Shown one piece after another: positions 26,979 through 39,112 of a DNA stretch of 40,595 bases; position 1 is the first letter of the stretch; each line of letters opens with the position of its first letter. The translations under genes and the position numbers were made by a program. The DNA comes from Deltaproteobacteria bacterium (GTDB lineage Bacteria > Myxococcota_A > UBA9160 > UBA4427), in contig JAFDEK010000048.1 in assembly GCA_019310385.1 (NCBI GenBank), forward strand, positions 1 to 40,595, read 5' to 3'. The notes below the pieces were generated by a model. That model made no database searches and was not told the origin of the DNA. It saw nothing but the letters and a program-made list of their open reading frames with translations.

Positions 26979-28258
26979 AAGCGGTTTTGGAGCCAGTCGG
27001 CGGCGAAGGTGTGGATGCGGTACTGGCTGCAGTCGCTGCCGCGGGCGAGGGAGGCGGTTTCGCGGATGGAGGACTCGGCGGGAATACCGTAGAGGCGAAC
27101 GGCGAAGCGCTCGTCTGCGCACTCCACCTCGAGGATCGCGGAGCGGATCTCTTGATGGGCGCGGTTGTGCGCTTCGATCTCGACCTCGATGCGGCCGTCG
27201 TTCCACTGGGCCAACTGCGAGCGCAGGTGCAGCCATGGCGCGACGTCGATCTTGCGGTTCGTTCGCTGGCCGCGGGGCCGCAGCTCGATGAGCCGCGAAT
27301 CGTGATCGATGGAGACGTGGAACTGGCCACTGACGTTGAGGCCGAGCAGCCCCGCGACCCCGTCGCGGGCGCAGGGCTCGCAGACCGCGATGGTGACCCA
27401 CTCCACGGCTTCGTTGCCCAGCCACACCGCGTCGGCCAGAACCAGATCGACTTCGATCTCACCCGCCGCCGTGTTGAGCCGGATGCGGGGTGCATCCACG
27501 GGAACGGGGATCTCGAGCAGGTCCAGGGTGTGGCGGTTCAAGGTGGAGAGGGTGGCGCCGGTGTCGAAGATCATGGTGAGCTCTTCGCCGTACTCGGGGC
27601 CGTCCACCGCGACCGGGATGCGCAGGCTGGTCGCGTCGCCTTCGTAGGGGATGGCGAGGGGCAGCGGCTTGCGGCGGCGCTCCCGCTGCTGAGCGAGCGG
27701 CTCGGAGGGTGCTTCGTGCATCTCGTCTGGCGCTTGCTCGGCCTCCATGGGCTCGCTCACGAGCAGCTTGCGCCCCTCCTCGATGGAGATTGCGGCCTGA
27801 GGGCGCGGAGCCTCCCGACCCAGCCAGCCGATCGCGCCGCGCCCCGCTTCGGCGATCGAAAGCGCCGCGCGGTCACCGAGGGGCGCTGTGATGAGGAGCA
27901 GCCCCTCCGCGGTGGCGGACTCGCGCTGGCCGGGGTGGTAGGCGGGCAGGGTGAGAAGCACGGCCAGAGACCAGCCCCACATGGCCCCGCCGTGGGACGC
28001 GGTCCCCGCGCCGAAGAGCGAGGCAAGTCCCAGGGCCGGGAGCAGTGCCAGGGTCGCCGCAACGAGCAGGGATTGCAGGGCGGAGAGGTTCTGGTGGAGG
28101 CCGATCCCGGTCAGGGCCGCCACCGCAAGGACGAGGACGGGGATCGAGCTGACCAGCAGGAGCAGCGCCGGGATGCGGCCCATGGCGCTGCGGATCTCGT
28201 CGTCCCCGGGGCCTTCCGGTCCTTTCCGTCCATTCTGTCTTTGCGTATCCAAGACCAC
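26975..28258 (-). CDS. Membrane-anchored retropepsin-like aspartyl protease
   Basis: 427 residues from a GTG with GAGG 5 nt upstream; the site overlaps the HIT stop region. An ATG at 28183 is the alternative. Three to four transmembrane segments occupy about residues 28-125 (first IPALLLLVSSIPVLVLAVAAL). The periplasmic domain carries the single-chain retropepsin motif IFDTGATLSTL (catalytic Asp in DTG, near residue 230) and the later GLLGLNVSGQFHVSID flap and fold element. Such domains probably act as homodimers, or in DegP- or DUF4124-like housekeeping proteolysis; the substrate is unknown. It is the third gene of a reverse-strand operon after SGNH and HIT genes. Confidence 0.8.
   Translation of the reverse strand: MVLDTQRQNGRKGPEGPGDDEIRSAMGRIPALLLLVSSIPVLVLAVAALTGIGLHQNLSALQSLLVAATLALLPALGLASLFGAGTASHGGAMWGWSLAVLLTLPAYHPGQRESATAEGLLLITAPLGDRAALSIAEAGRGAIGWLGREAPRPQAAISIEEGRKLLVSEPMEAEQAPDEMHEAPSEPLAQQRERRRKPLPLAIPYEGDATSLRIPVAVDGPEYGEELTMIFDTGATLSTLNRHTLDLLEIPVPVDAPRIRLNTAAGEIEVDLVLADAVWLGNEAVEWVTIAVCEPCARDGVAGLLGLNVSGQFHVSIDHDSRLIELRPRGQRTNRKIDVAPWLHLRSQLAQWNDGRIEVEIEAHNRAHQEIRSAILEVECADERFAVRLYGIPAESSIRETASLARGSDCSQYRIHTFAADWLQNRF
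28211..28245 (-). repeat. 9-bp degenerate tandem repeat at the start of the protease gene, 4 copies
   Basis: Units GCCTTCCGG, TCCTTTCCG, TCCATTCTG, TCTTTGCG on the + strand; the period keeps the frame of the N-terminal leader. Confidence 0.7.
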
Positions 28259-28265
28259 CCAGACC

Positions 28266-28694
28266 TCAGCCGAAGCGCGCCCGGAGGTCGGCGATCAGCT
28301 GCGCCTTTACCTCGGCCGAGAAGGGATTGGCCGCCGTGATGTCGGGCGGGCCGGGCCAGGTCGCATCCACGAAGTGGGCGCCCGCATACTCGCGATCCTC
28401 CTCGTAACGGGGCAGCACGTGGAAGTGTACGTCGGGGTCGACCATCATCAGCATGAGATAGTTGATCTTCTGGTAGTCGAAGGCCTCCGCGAGAACGCGC
28501 TCGATCGCCGACGTGGCCTGCTGCAGCTCGGCCGCGGCCGCCTGGCTGATGTCGCCGAAGCGGCTGGCCGCGTCGCGACACACCAGGACCAGGCTACCCA
28601 GGGTGGGCTGGGCGGGACGAACCAACACCGCCCAGTGGTCGAACTCCTTCACCACCGCGTCGGGATAGCCGAACTTCTCCGCCGTGACGTTCAC
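28266..28694 (-). CDS. HIT-family (histidine triad) protein
   Basis: 142 residues from a GTG that overlaps the SGNH stop by 4 bp (GTGA). The histidine triad region reads DPDVHFHVLPRY (about residues 86-97), with HxH and the hydrophobic residues of the HIT motif; the third histidine is replaced or shifted (V-L-P-R-Y). It resembles diadenosine-polyphosphate or nucleotidyl hydrolases of the FHIT/HINT group. I would expect a cytoplasmic nucleotide hydrolase or transferase. The weak last histidine lowers confidence in activity but not in the family. It sits between SGNH and protease genes without gaps. Confidence 0.8.
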   Translation of the reverse strand: MNVTAEKFGYPDAVVKEFDHWAVLVRPAQPTLGSLVLVCRDAASRFGDISQAAAAELQQATSAIERVLAEAFDYQKINYLMLMMVDPDVHFHVLPRYEEDREYAGAHFVDATWPGPPDITAANPFSAEVKAQLIADLRARFG

Positions 28695-29905
28695 GATGCC
28701 TCCTTTGCGACTTCCTCTGCCACATCCCGTGTGGCCGCGCCCCTGCGCCGCTCATGGTAGTTCTCGAGAAAGATCTCGGCGACGCGTTCGTGGCCCTTCT
28801 CGGTCCAGTGGACGTCACCGGGCATGTAGAAGCGCTCGAGCATCTTCTCGTGCTGGCGGCGGCTCTGGCCGCGAATGAAGACCGGGAAGTAGTCTACCAG
28901 CGGGATATCCCGCTGCTCGCACCAGGCTCGCCAGTGGGTGACCTGAATCGACTCCAGATCGCCGGCCAGCACCTGCTCGGGCCAGGGGTAGATCGCCACG
29001 GTGAGCGCGATCCCGTGCTCCTGGAGCAGGGCGTGGAGCGCCGACATGTTCTCGCTCATGTGCTCGAGGCCGATCCTCCCGTACTTCTCGAAGGCCGCCG
29101 CGTCGACGGTCCACAAACCCCGCCGCCGCCCGTCGCCGTAGCGCCGGGTGGTGATGTCGAAGGTCTCGGCCTGGTCGGGTGTGGCTGCGTTCTTGCGCAC
29201 GATGCCGTCGTCGTCGACGTAGTAGGTCTCGCCGTCGTTCTGGGCGTCGGAGATGTCGATGAAGACCACGACCTCGTCGAACTCGAGGCCCACGGTCTCG
29301 ATCAGGTAGCGGACCTTGCGCCGGTAGATGGCGGGCGAGTAGGAGGAGACGGCCCCATTGAGGACTTCGATTCCCTCGGTCGCCAGCTCGTCGTCGATGA
29401 TGCCCACGAAGGTCTTCGCGTACTCGAGGCCGACGCCTTCGGTAAAGGAGTCGCCCATGAAGAGAATGCGGTGGGCGTCGCTCCGGAGCGGCACATCACG
29501 CACCTCACGGTCCTTGAAGCCCAGGGAGTTGGTGCGCAGGCGATACTTCCCGACGCCCCAGCGCGCGGCGTCGATGGATTTGTTGCGCGCGAGGTCGTGG
29601 TGATAGATGGGCGACTTGATTCGGTACTGGCGCTCCGCCTGGGCGACCAGCTTCTGCATCCGCTCCGCGCGCAGCTCTGCGTCGACGGTGGGCGGGACGA
29701 AGGGGGCGTCCACCCGTCCGAAGAGCTCCCGGTAGGCGAGGGCGAAGATCAGCCCGGCCGCCACGCTGCCCAGCGCGAGTGCGAGCAGGATACTCGCTGG
29801 GCGCCCGCGCGCGAAGCGACTCCCCTCACCCCTCAGCGCGTCGGGCCGGTCGGGATCTCGCTCGTCTCGGGCCTTTCGGGCCTCTCGGGTCTGGCGCGGA
29901 TGCAT
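28691..29905 (-). CDS. Membrane-anchored SGNH/GDSL hydrolase
   Basis: 404 residues. One transmembrane helix (about 37-57) with a charged, repetitive cytoplasmic N-terminus anchors a periplasmic SGNH domain. Block I is FMGDSFTEG with the nucleophile S153; the last block is GDVHWTEKGH near residue 370 (Asp-His pair). An asparagine-bearing middle segment (DISDAQNDG) is also visible. Such proteins are acyl- or acetylesterases acting on glycans or lipids; relatives accompany alginate or O-antigen acetylation. It heads an operon with the HIT and protease genes and diverges from a glycosyltransferase gene starting 116 bp away. Confidence 0.85.
   Translation of the reverse strand: MHPRQTREARKARDERDPDRPDALRGEGSRFARGRPASILLALALGSVAAGLIFALAYRELFGRVDAPFVPPTVDAELRAERMQKLVAQAERQYRIKSPIYHHDLARNKSIDAARWGVGKYRLRTNSLGFKDREVRDVPLRSDAHRILFMGDSFTEGVGLEYAKTFVGIIDDELATEGIEVLNGAVSSYSPAIYRRKVRYLIETVGLEFDEVVVFIDISDAQNDGETYYVDDDGIVRKNAATPDQAETFDITTRRYGDGRRRGLWTVDAAAFEKYGRIGLEHMSENMSALHALLQEHGIALTVAIYPWPEQVLAGDLESIQVTHWRAWCEQRDIPLVDYFPVFIRGQSRRQHEKMLERFYMPGDVHWTEKGHERVAEIFLENYHERRRGAATRDVAEEVAKEAS
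29842..29895 (-). repeat. 9-bp degenerate tandem repeat at the SGNH 5' end, 6 copies
   Basis: Units such as CGGGCCGGT, CGGGATCTC, GGGCCTTTC, GGGCCTCTC and GGGTCTGGC; they encode the charged N-terminal run rich in R, D, A and E. Confidence 0.75.
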
Positions 29906-30021
29906 GTCGATTCGTGGGTCGCTGGACTCGTGTGCTGGCAGTCGCCGTCAGTATAGGGGCCCGGCGAGGGAGGCGTCGTGCAGCGACTTCCTCGCATTCG
30001 GGATATTGTCTTCGGGTTTTC

Positions 30022-31698
30022 ATGGCAGGCGGTTTAGACCGGGATCTGAGCGGGCTCCAGAGGCTTCCCGGGGGCGGGAAGCTGGGGGAGAGGCTGGGTG
30101 AGCTGCTGCCGCAGCTGCTCCTGGTTCTGCTCGCCCTTCCGCTAGTGGTCTGGGGCCTGGGCAGCTACAGCGTCGTCAATGGCGACGAAGCCATCTACCA
30201 CGGCATCGCCGAGAGCATGGCGCGCTCGGGGAATGCCTTCGTCCTCGAGCTGCGCGGCCAGCCCCGTCTCTACGACACCTGGATGAACGCCCCGATCCAG
30301 TACTGGGCGCGCTCGCTGCTCATCTCCCTCTTCGGGAGCAGCGCCTGGACCATGCGGATCCTCTCGGCCCTCTTCGCCATCGCGGCGGTGCTCGCGACCC
30401 AGCGCCTGGGGAGCTACGTGGCCGATCGCCGTTCGGGCTTCTTCGCCGGACTCGCCCTGCTCACCACCCTGCACTTCGTCTATCTGCACGGAGCTCGTAC
30501 GGGTGAGCTCGAGCCGGCCCTGCTCTTCTTCTTCGCCGTGGCGGCGCTGCTCTTCATGATCGGTGTGGAGCGCGGCGGCGGCTGGTGGGCCCATCATCTA
30601 TGCCTCTTCGCGCTCTTCAGCCTGAAGCTCCCCATCGTGATCATCCCGCTGGCGGCCGAGCTGGCCTTCTTCGCCCTCTGCCCCCGCGCCCGGGAGCACT
30701 TCGGCGCGTGGGTGAAGACGGGCTGCGTGCTGCTTCCCTTCGGCCTGGCCTGGCACCTGGGGCAGACCCTGCTGCGCTGGGACGAGTTCACGGCAGTGAT
30801 CGCCGACATGCGCGCCAACGCGAGCGGCTCGAGCCAGCAGGGCCCCGGTGCCAGCTTCTACGGCCTTGCCGGTTACTACGCGCGCACCGTCCTCTTCGGC
30901 GCCTTTCCCTACTCCCTCGCCTATCCCGTCGCCCTGCTCGCCGTGCTGTGGCGCAGTGAGCGCGGGTTGGCCCCGGAGCGCGACCGCTGGCGGATCTGCG
31001 CCCTCTACCTGCTCGCCATCGTGGGCTTCTTCCTCTGCGTCTCCCAGCACTACCGCTGGTACATCATGCCCGCCTATCCCTTTCTCAGCGTCTTCCTCGG
31101 TGCCTGGCTGAGCCGGCTCTTCGACGAGCGACCGCGGGCCCTCACCCTGGGAGCCGTCGCGCTCGTGGCTTCCCTTGCGTTCTGGCTGCGGGCCGGCGGC
31201 GCCGAGTACAACCCCTTTGCAAAGGCCGCCGTGGGGATCTCCATGTGGACGCCATGGCGCAGCCTCGCCGCCTTGCCCGATCTCGATCCCCGCCTTGGTG
31301 TCGTGCTCCTGGCACTGGCGCTGGCCGGGCTGCTCTTCGGGCTGCGCGCACTCGGGAGCGAACGCTTCCCGTCGATCATCGGGGCGATCGTGGCGGCCCT
31401 GCTCCTCGGCTTCGGAACCCTGCGCGTCGTCCAGCCACTGGCCTACCTGGGATACGAGTCCGAGCTCTCGAAGATCCGCCGGGATCTCGCGGAGCGAAGG
31501 GAGGCGGGGCGGCCCATCGCCCATCCCTTCGATCTCCCCAAGGCCAACCACTTCATCGTGCTGTACTACTTCGCCGAGGACTTCGATATATCGATGCAGC
31601 GCAATCCGTCGGCCTCGCCCCTGGACGTCACCTACCGGCTGCACGCGAAGGGCACGCGTCCTGGCCGAGCTCCCCAGCGCCGAGCGGGGGGGCTGTGA
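30022..31698 (+). CDS. ArnT/PMT-like GT-C glycosyltransferase (GT39/GT83 type)
   Basis: 558 residues from the ATG at 30022; no strong ribosome binding site. About twelve transmembrane helices. The first periplasmic loop contains VNGDEAIYHGIAESM, the acidic DE motif of ArnT and protein O-mannosyltransferases, which take sugars from polyprenyl phosphates. KLPIVIIPLA and SQHYRWYIMPAYPFLS, the latter the (H)YxxP-like region, also fit ArnT. A soluble tail ends the protein. Candidate roles are lipid A or glycan modification. It is not closely similar to the GT-C protein at 24338. It diverges from the SGNH gene. Confidence 0.85.
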   Translation: MAGGLDRDLSGLQRLPGGGKLGERLGELLPQLLLVLLALPLVVWGLGSYSVVNGDEAIYHGIAESMARSGNAFVLELRGQPRLYDTWMNAPIQYWARSLLISLFGSSAWTMRILSALFAIAAVLATQRLGSYVADRRSGFFAGLALLTTLHFVYLHGARTGELEPALLFFFAVAALLFMIGVERGGGWWAHHLCLFALFSLKLPIVIIPLAAELAFFALCPRAREHFGAWVKTGCVLLPFGLAWHLGQTLLRWDEFTAVIADMRANASGSSQQGPGASFYGLAGYYARTVLFGAFPYSLAYPVALLAVLWRSERGLAPERDRWRICALYLLAIVGFFLCVSQHYRWYIMPAYPFLSVFLGAWLSRLFDERPRALTLGAVALVASLAFWLRAGGAEYNPFAKAAVGISMWTPWRSLAALPDLDPRLGVVLLALALAGLLFGLRALGSERFPSIIGAIVAALLLGFGTLRVVQPLAYLGYESELSKIRRDLAERREAGRPIAHPFDLPKANHFIVLYYFAEDFDISMQRNPSASPLDVTYRLHAKGTRPGRAPQRRAGGL

Positions 31699-31706
31699 GA
31701 TGGCCT

Positions 31707-31720
31707 CTTACAGGCCCTTC

Positions 31721-31732
<12 letters not shown>
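31707..31732. repeat. 13-bp tandem duplication over the SGNH-lipoprotein stop
   Basis: CTTACAGGCCCTT and CTTACAGGCCCAG are adjacent. The TAA stop of the reverse-strand SGNH gene (31721-31723) lies in the second copy. Confidence 0.9.
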
Positions 31733-33840
<2,108 letters not shown>

Positions 33841-36800
33841 TCAGCCCACCCAGACCCGGGCGTTCCGGAAGAGCCGCAGCCAGGGGCCGTCCTCGCCCCA
33901 GTCGGCCGGATGCCACGAATGCTGGGCCCGGCGAAAGACCCGCTCCGGATGGGGCATCATGATCGTGACCCGGCCGTCGGGAGTGGTGAGCGAAGTGATG
34001 CCGCCCGGCGAGCCGTTGGGGTTCTCGGGGTAGCGCTTCGCCACCTCGCCCCGGCCGTCGACGAAGCGCGCCGCCACCAGCCCCGCCTCCTCGCTGCGCT
34101 CCCGGGCGGTCGCTCCGGAGAACTCGGCCCGTCCCTCGCCGTGGGCCACCGCGATGGGGAGGCGGGCGCCCTCCATGCCGGCCAACAGGATCGAGGGGCT
34201 CGCCTCGATCTCGACCAGGGAGAGGCGCGCCTCGAACTGATCCGAGCGGTTGCGCACGAAGCGGGGCCAGTCGTCGGCGCCCGGGATCAGCTCGTGGAGA
34301 TTCGAGAGCATCTGGCAGCCGTTGCACACGCCCAGTGCGAAGCTGTCCGGGCGCGCGAAGAAGGCCGCGAACTGCTCCCGGGCCCGGGCGTCGAAGAGGA
34401 TGGACTTGGCCCAGCCCTCACCGGCGCCGAGAACGTCACCGTAGGAAAAACCGCCGCAGGCGACGAGGCCCCGGAAGCCCTCGAGGCTGCGCCGACCCGT
34501 GAGGATGTCGCTCATGTGAACGTCGACGCACTCGAAGCCGGCCCGATGGAAGGCCGCCGCCATCTCGATCTGACCGTTGACGCCCTGCTCGCGCAGGATT
34601 GCGATGGGGGGGCGAGCGCCGCGAGCCAAGAAAGGAGAAGCGAGATCTTCCTCGGCAGAGAAGGGCAGGTGGACGCGCAATCCAAGGTTCGCCGGATCCA
34701 GGCGCGAGGCGTGCTCCTCCTCGGCACAGCTTGCGTCGTCGCGCAGGGCCTGCATGCGCCGGGTGGTCTCGGACCACGCGTCTCGCAGCTCGAAGCGCGA
34801 GGCTTCGAAGCAGAGCTCACCGGCGCGGCGCAAGCGGATCGTGTCGTCCGGGGCGGGGCTGCCGATATCGCTGCACAGGTCCCCCAGGCCATGGTCTTCG
34901 AGCAGGCTGCGGACCGCGGGCAGGTCGCCCTCGCACACCTGCAGAACCGCGCCCAGCTCCTCGTTGAACAGGGCTGCGAGGAGGGCGGCGGGATCCGCGT
35001 CGGGGACGAGCGCGTCGAGACAGATTTCGAGGCCGCTGCCGCCCGCGAAGGCCATCTCGCACAGGGCGGTGAAGAGTCCGCCGTCGGAGCGGTCGTGATA
35101 AGCGCGCACCCACTTTCGGCGCGCGAGTTCCTGAACCGCGTCGAAGAAGGCGCGCAGCCGTGCGGGATCGTCGACGTCGGGGGGCTCGCTGCCCACGCAG
35201 CCGTACACCTGGGCGAGGGCCGAGGCGCCCAGCCGATTGCGTCCGGCGCCGAGGTCGAGGAGCAGCAGGCGCGTGGAGCCGAGGTCGCGGCGTAGCTCCG
35301 GGGTGAGGCTGTCGCGCAAGTCGCGCACCGGCGCGAAGGCCGTGACGATCAGGGATACGGGCGCCGTCACGCTCATGGGTGCGCCGTCCTCCTCCCACAC
35401 GGTGCGCATGGACATGGAGTCCTTGCCGACGGGGATCGCGATGCCGAGGGCGGGGCACAGCTCCATCCCCACGGCCTCGACGGCGTCGTAGAGCGCGGCG
35501 TCCTCGCCGGGGTGGCCGGCCGCAGCCATCCAGTTGGCGGAGAGCTTCACCTGGCGGGTTCCCACGACCGCCGCCGAGGCGAGATTGGTGAGCGCCTCGC
35601 CCACCGCCATGCGGGCCGCCGCCGCGCTGTCGAGTAGCGCCACCGGGGTGCGTTCGCCGACCGCCATCGCCTCGCCGGTGTAGCCGTCGAAGCCACTGGC
35701 CGTGATCGCGGCGTCGGCCACGGGTACCTGCCAGGGGCCCACCATCTGGTCCCGGGCCACGAGGCCCGTCACCGTGCGGTCGCCGATGGTGACGAGGAAG
35801 CTCTTGTCACCGACGGTGGGCAGGCGCAGCACGCGCCGGGCCGCGTCCTCGAGCTCGATGGGTGCGAGGTCGAAAGAGGCCGGCGAAAAGCGAATGCGCT
35901 TCACGTCCCGCTGCATGCGCGGCGGCTTGCCCAGCAGCACTGTGAGAGGGATGTCGATGGGTCGGTTGTCGAAGTGGGAGTCCGTGAGGATCAGCTGGCC
36001 GTCGCCCGTCGCCTCGCCCAACACCGCGAAGGGACAGCGCTCGCGTTCGCAGAGTGCAGCGAAGCTCTCCAGGTTCTTCGGCTCCACGGCGAGCACATAA
36101 CGCTCCTGGGACTCGTTGCACCAGAGCTCGAGGGGGCTCATGCCTGGCTCGTCGTTGGGCACCTTGCGTAGCTCGAAGCGGCCGCCGCGCTCGCTGTCGT
36201 TCACCAGCTCGGGGAGGGCGTTGGAGAGGCCGCCGGCGCCGACGTCGTGGATGGAGACGATGGGGGTGTTCGCGCCCCGGGCGCAGCAATGATCGATCAC
36301 CTCCTGGCAGCGACGCTCCATCTCGGGGTTCTCCCGCTGCACCGACGCGAAGTCGAGGTCTTCGAGGCTCGAGCCCGACGCCATGGAGGAGGCCGCGCCG
36401 CCGCCGAGGCCGATCAGCATGGCGGGGCCGCCCAGGACGATGATCTTCGCGCCAGCCGGGATCTCGCCCTTCTCGACGTGCTCCGGGCGGATGTTCCCCA
36501 TGCCGCCGGCCAGCATGATGGGCTTGTGGTAGCCCCGCACCTCCTCGCCCGCCGGCCCCGGCACCCTTTCCTCGAAGGTGCGGAAGTAGCCGCAGAGGTT
36601 GGGGCGGCCGAACTCGTTGTTGAACGCGGCGCCGCCAATGGGCCCCTCGAGCATGATGTCCAGCGCCGAGGCGATGCGACCGGGCTTGCCGTAGTCCTGC
36701 TCCCAGGGCTGACCGGCGCCGGGAATGCGCAGGTTCGAGACCGAGAAGCCCGTGAGACCCGCTTTGGGCTTCGAGCCCCGGCCGGTCGCGCCCTCGTCGC

Positions 36801-37761
36801 GGATCTCGCCCCCCGAGCCCGTGGCGGCGCCGGGGAAGGGGGAGATCGCGGTGGGGTGGTTGTGGGTCTCCACCTTCATCAGGACGTGGACTGCTTCGGG
36901 GTGTGCGGCGTAGACCGCGCTCTCGGGATCCGGGAAGAAGCGCGAAGCATTGCTGCCCGCCATGACGGCCGAGTTGTCCGAGTAGGCGGAGAGCACCCCG
37001 TCGGGAGAGCGATTCGTCGTGTTGCGGATCATCTCGAAGAGAGATCGCTCGCGGCTCTGGCCGTCGATGGTCCAGTCGGCGTTGAAGATCTTGTGGCGGC
37101 AATGCTCCGAGTTCGCCTGGGCGAACATCATGAGCTCCACGTCCGTGGGGTTGCGTCCGAGGCTTCGAAAGCTCTCGACCAGGTAGTCGATCTCGTCGGG
37201 CGCAAGAGCGAGGCCGAGGCTGCGGTCGGCTTCGACCAGGGCCTCGGCGCCGCCCGCGAGGACCTCCACCCGCTGCAAGGGCGCGGGCTTCGCATGCTCG
37301 AAGAGGGCCGCGGCCATCTCGTAGTCCGTCACGATGGCCTGGGTCATGCGGTCGTGGAGCAGGGGGCCGACCTGAGTCACCGGGTCGCCGATCGCGCCGC
37401 GCACCCGGTAGGCGATGCCTCGCTCGAGGCGCTCGATCTTCCGCAGGCCGCAGATGTGGGCGATGTCGCTGGCCTTCGAGGACCAGGGGGAGATGGTGCC
37501 GAGGCGCGGCAGTACGAGGAGGAGAGCGCCTTCGGGCTCCGGGGTGCCCTCTGGCTGTCGGTCCTCCGCAGGGCGGGGGCCGTAGCGCAAGATGCGCTCG
37601 AGGGTGTCGAGCTCTTCGGCGTCGAGGTCTTCCGCGACGCTGGCGAAGTGGACGAACTCCGCGCTCAGGGACTCGACCGCCGGAACGCAGCGCCGCACCT
37701 GTGCGCTGAGCTTCTCCAGGCGGGAGTCGGAAAGAGCAGGGCCGCCGCGCAAGCGGAGCAT
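33841..37761 (-). CDS. purL: Phosphoribosylformylglycinamidine synthase, large single-chain type
   Basis: 1306 residues from the ATG at 37761 (GAGG upstream), close to the 1295 of E. coli PurL. It converts FGAR, glutamine and ATP to FGAM in de novo purine synthesis. The central synthetase has [14 protein letters not shown] (about residue 220), [20 protein letters not shown] and GKDSMSMRT. The C-terminal class I glutaminase domain has [14 protein letters not shown], the nucleophile in GVCNGCQML and the [10 protein letters not shown] His-Glu. This fused form is typical of proteobacteria-like lineages, in contrast to separate PurS/PurQ/PurL. It forms an operon with purB. Confidence 0.97.
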   Translation of the reverse strand: MLRLRGGPALSDSRLEKLSAQVRRCVPAVESLSAEFVHFASVAEDLDAEELDTLERILRYGPRPAEDRQPEGTPEPEGALLLVLPRLGTISPWSSKASDIAHICGLRKIERLERGIAYRVRGAIGDPVTQVGPLLHDRMTQAIVTDYEMAAALFEHAKPAPLQRVEVLAGGAEALVEADRSLGLALAPDEIDYLVESFRSLGRNPTDVELMMFAQANSEHCRHKIFNADWTIDGQSRERSLFEMIRNTTNRSPDGVLSAYSDNSAVMAGSNASRFFPDPESAVYAAHPEAVHVLMKVETHNHPTAISPFPGAATGSGGEIRDEGATGRGSKPKAGLTGFSVSNLRIPGAGQPWEQDYGKPGRIASALDIMLEGPIGGAAFNNEFGRPNLCGYFRTFEERVPGPAGEEVRGYHKPIMLAGGMGNIRPEHVEKGEIPAGAKIIVLGGPAMLIGLGGGAASSMASGSSLEDLDFASVQRENPEMERRCQEVIDHCCARGANTPIVSIHDVGAGGLSNALPELVNDSERGGRFELRKVPNDEPGMSPLELWCNESQERYVLAVEPKNLESFAALCERERCPFAVLGEATGDGQLILTDSHFDNRPIDIPLTVLLGKPPRMQRDVKRIRFSPASFDLAPIELEDAARRVLRLPTVGDKSFLVTIGDRTVTGLVARDQMVGPWQVPVADAAITASGFDGYTGEAMAVGERTPVALLDSAAAARMAVGEALTNLASAAVVGTRQVKLSANWMAAAGHPGEDAALYDAVEAVGMELCPALGIAIPVGKDSMSMRTVWEEDGAPMSVTAPVSLIVTAFAPVRDLRDSLTPELRRDLGSTRLLLLDLGAGRNRLGASALAQVYGCVGSEPPDVDDPARLRAFFDAVQELARRKWVRAYHDRSDGGLFTALCEMAFAGGSGLEICLDALVPDADPAALLAALFNEELGAVLQVCEGDLPAVRSLLEDHGLGDLCSDIGSPAPDDTIRLRRAGELCFEASRFELRDAWSETTRRMQALRDDASCAEEEHASRLDPANLGLRVHLPFSAEEDLASPFLARGARPPIAILREQGVNGQIEMAAAFHRAGFECVDVHMSDILTGRRSLEGFRGLVACGGFSYGDVLGAGEGWAKSILFDARAREQFAAFFARPDSFALGVCNGCQMLSNLHELIPGADDWPRFVRNRSDQFEARLSLVEIEASPSILLAGMEGARLPIAVAHGEGRAEFSGATARERSEEAGLVAARFVDGRGEVAKRYPENPNGSPGGITSLTTPDGRVTIMMPHPERVFRRAQHSWHPADWGEDGPWLRLFRNARVWVG

Positions 37762-37773
37762 GGAGACTCCTCT

Positions 37774-37801
37774 CCACATCCTTGCGTCCACATCCTTGCG
37801 A
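37774..37801. repeat. 14-bp tandem duplication upstream of purL
   Basis: CCACATCCTTGCGT and CCACATCCTTGCGA are adjacent, 12 bp before the purL ATG in the reverse-strand leader region. Confidence 0.9.
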
Positions 37802-37900
37802 ATCGATCGCGAGCTCTTCGCGTTCGGGGATGTTCGTGAAACGCCCGTATTCTACGGCCGAACCGGGCTCTTCACCAGTCGCCTCGCACCAGACGCCCGG

Positions 37901-39112
37901 CTACTCGGGCTCGTCGCGCCCTTCCACTCCGTCGCGCCCTTCCACCCCGGCGAGTCCGCGCAGGTTCTGCAACATGGCCCAGACGTCCGCGGGGAGGTGT
38001 TCCTCCGAGTAGCCCCCGTAGCCGTGGACGACGTTCTCTTCCAGCACGCTGTAGGCCTTCTTCGCGGTGGGGGTGCCGGGCGCCATGCGGATGGCGGCCT
38101 CCAGGTAGTTCTCCGCCTGGGGGACCCAGTAGGAGTCGAGGCTGCGGCCGTCGATCACGCCCATGAGATACAAGGCCTCGGCGATCTGCTCGTGGGGCTG
38201 CTCGCCCGGCGCGCGGGCCATGCCTTCCTCGATGAACTGGTTGAGCAGACTGGAGGCGACGAGGTCGTAGACCAGGCCCGCGCTGTCCGAAGGCCAGACT
38301 CCGAGCTGGGAGGCCTTGTCGGTGAGGGCGCTGGCGCCCGCCACGGTGGGAGGCTTCTGGAAGCTGCCCTGCAGCTGCTTCATGGAATCGATCCAGGCAC
38401 GGAAGTGCTGCCCCAGGTAGTGGGGGAGGTCGGGGCGCTTCAGCAGCTTCTGGAAGGCGGCCTGGGGACGCACGAGGTCCCGCCGCACGCGGATCGAGAC
38501 CGTGAGGTAGTCGCGGAAGGCCCCTGCGATGTCCATCTGGGTGAGGGGCACCGTCGGATCGGCGAAGAGCTTCTCCCAGGTGCTCATGGCCTCGTCGAAG
38601 CGTCGCGTGGCGATGTAGAGCTGCGCCCGCTCGTGGGGGAGCAGCGCTTCGATCTCGACCTGCGAGGTGAGCTTGTCCGCGAAGGGATAGGCGCGCTCGC
38701 TCGGGCGCTTCGAGTGGCAGGCGATGCAGTTCTGGATCGAGCCGACCAGGAAGTAGCGCGCTTCCTCGTACTGGTTGCGGGCGTAGCGAATGCGCGCTTC
38801 CTCGATGTCCTCGCCGAGGGAGCGGCTCAAGAAGCGAAAGCCCGCGTCTCGATCCCCGGCGTGGCCCTGGAGCGCGTCGACGGAGCGAGCCAGGACGCTG
38901 AGGTTGCGGGTGACGGCTTCACGCTCCGCGGGGTTGGCGAAGCTCTCCGGGTCGACGCTCAGTGGGAGCAGGTAGCTCATGGCGGCGAAGATCTCGTGCA
39001 TGGTGGCGCGGGGCTGGGCCGAGCCGGCCGGGGGCGACTTCTCGTCGCCCGCGAGTGCGGGCGCCGTCCCGGCGAGCAGGGCGACGGCGATCGACACGGC
39101 GAGACGGTGCAT
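37901..39112 (-). CDS. Periplasmic protein with one CxxCH heme-binding motif
   Basis: 403 residues from the ATG at 39112 (GGAGGAAGG upstream). A signal peptide ends APALA/GDE near residue 22. A single CIACH (about residues 130-134) would bind one c-type heme, with the rest helical. RFLSRSLGEDIEEARIRYARNQYEEARYFLVGSIQNCIACH may suit a cytochrome c'- or CCP-like helical setting. I do not recognise the family. The C-terminus has the duplicated GVEGRD unit. The gene lies 139 bp downstream of the purL start region on the same strand and diverges from the ferritin-like gene. Function is unknown; electron transfer is inferred. Confidence 0.7.
   Translation of the reverse strand: MHRLAVSIAVALLAGTAPALAGDEKSPPAGSAQPRATMHEIFAAMSYLLPLSVDPESFANPAEREAVTRNLSVLARSVDALQGHAGDRDAGFRFLSRSLGEDIEEARIRYARNQYEEARYFLVGSIQNCIACHSKRPSERAYPFADKLTSQVEIEALLPHERAQLYIATRRFDEAMSTWEKLFADPTVPLTQMDIAGAFRDYLTVSIRVRRDLVRPQAAFQKLLKRPDLPHYLGQHFRAWIDSMKQLQGSFQKPPTVAGASALTDKASQLGVWPSDSAGLVYDLVASSLLNQFIEEGMARAPGEQPHEQIAEALYLMGVIDGRSLDSYWVPQAENYLEAAIRMAPGTPTAKKAYSVLEENVVHGYGGYSEEHLPADVWAMLQNLRGLAGVEGRDGVEGRDEPE
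37912..37947 (-). repeat. 18-bp tandem duplication at the 3' end of the CxxCH protein gene
   Basis: CGTCGCGCCCTTCCACTC then CGTCGCGCCCTTCCACCC; encodes the C-terminal GVEGRD-GVEGRD on the reverse strand. Confidence 0.92.

Noticed and set aside
35807-37777. 656-residue ORF inside purL
   Set aside because: Out-of-frame shadow of purL with low-complexity arginine-rich content.
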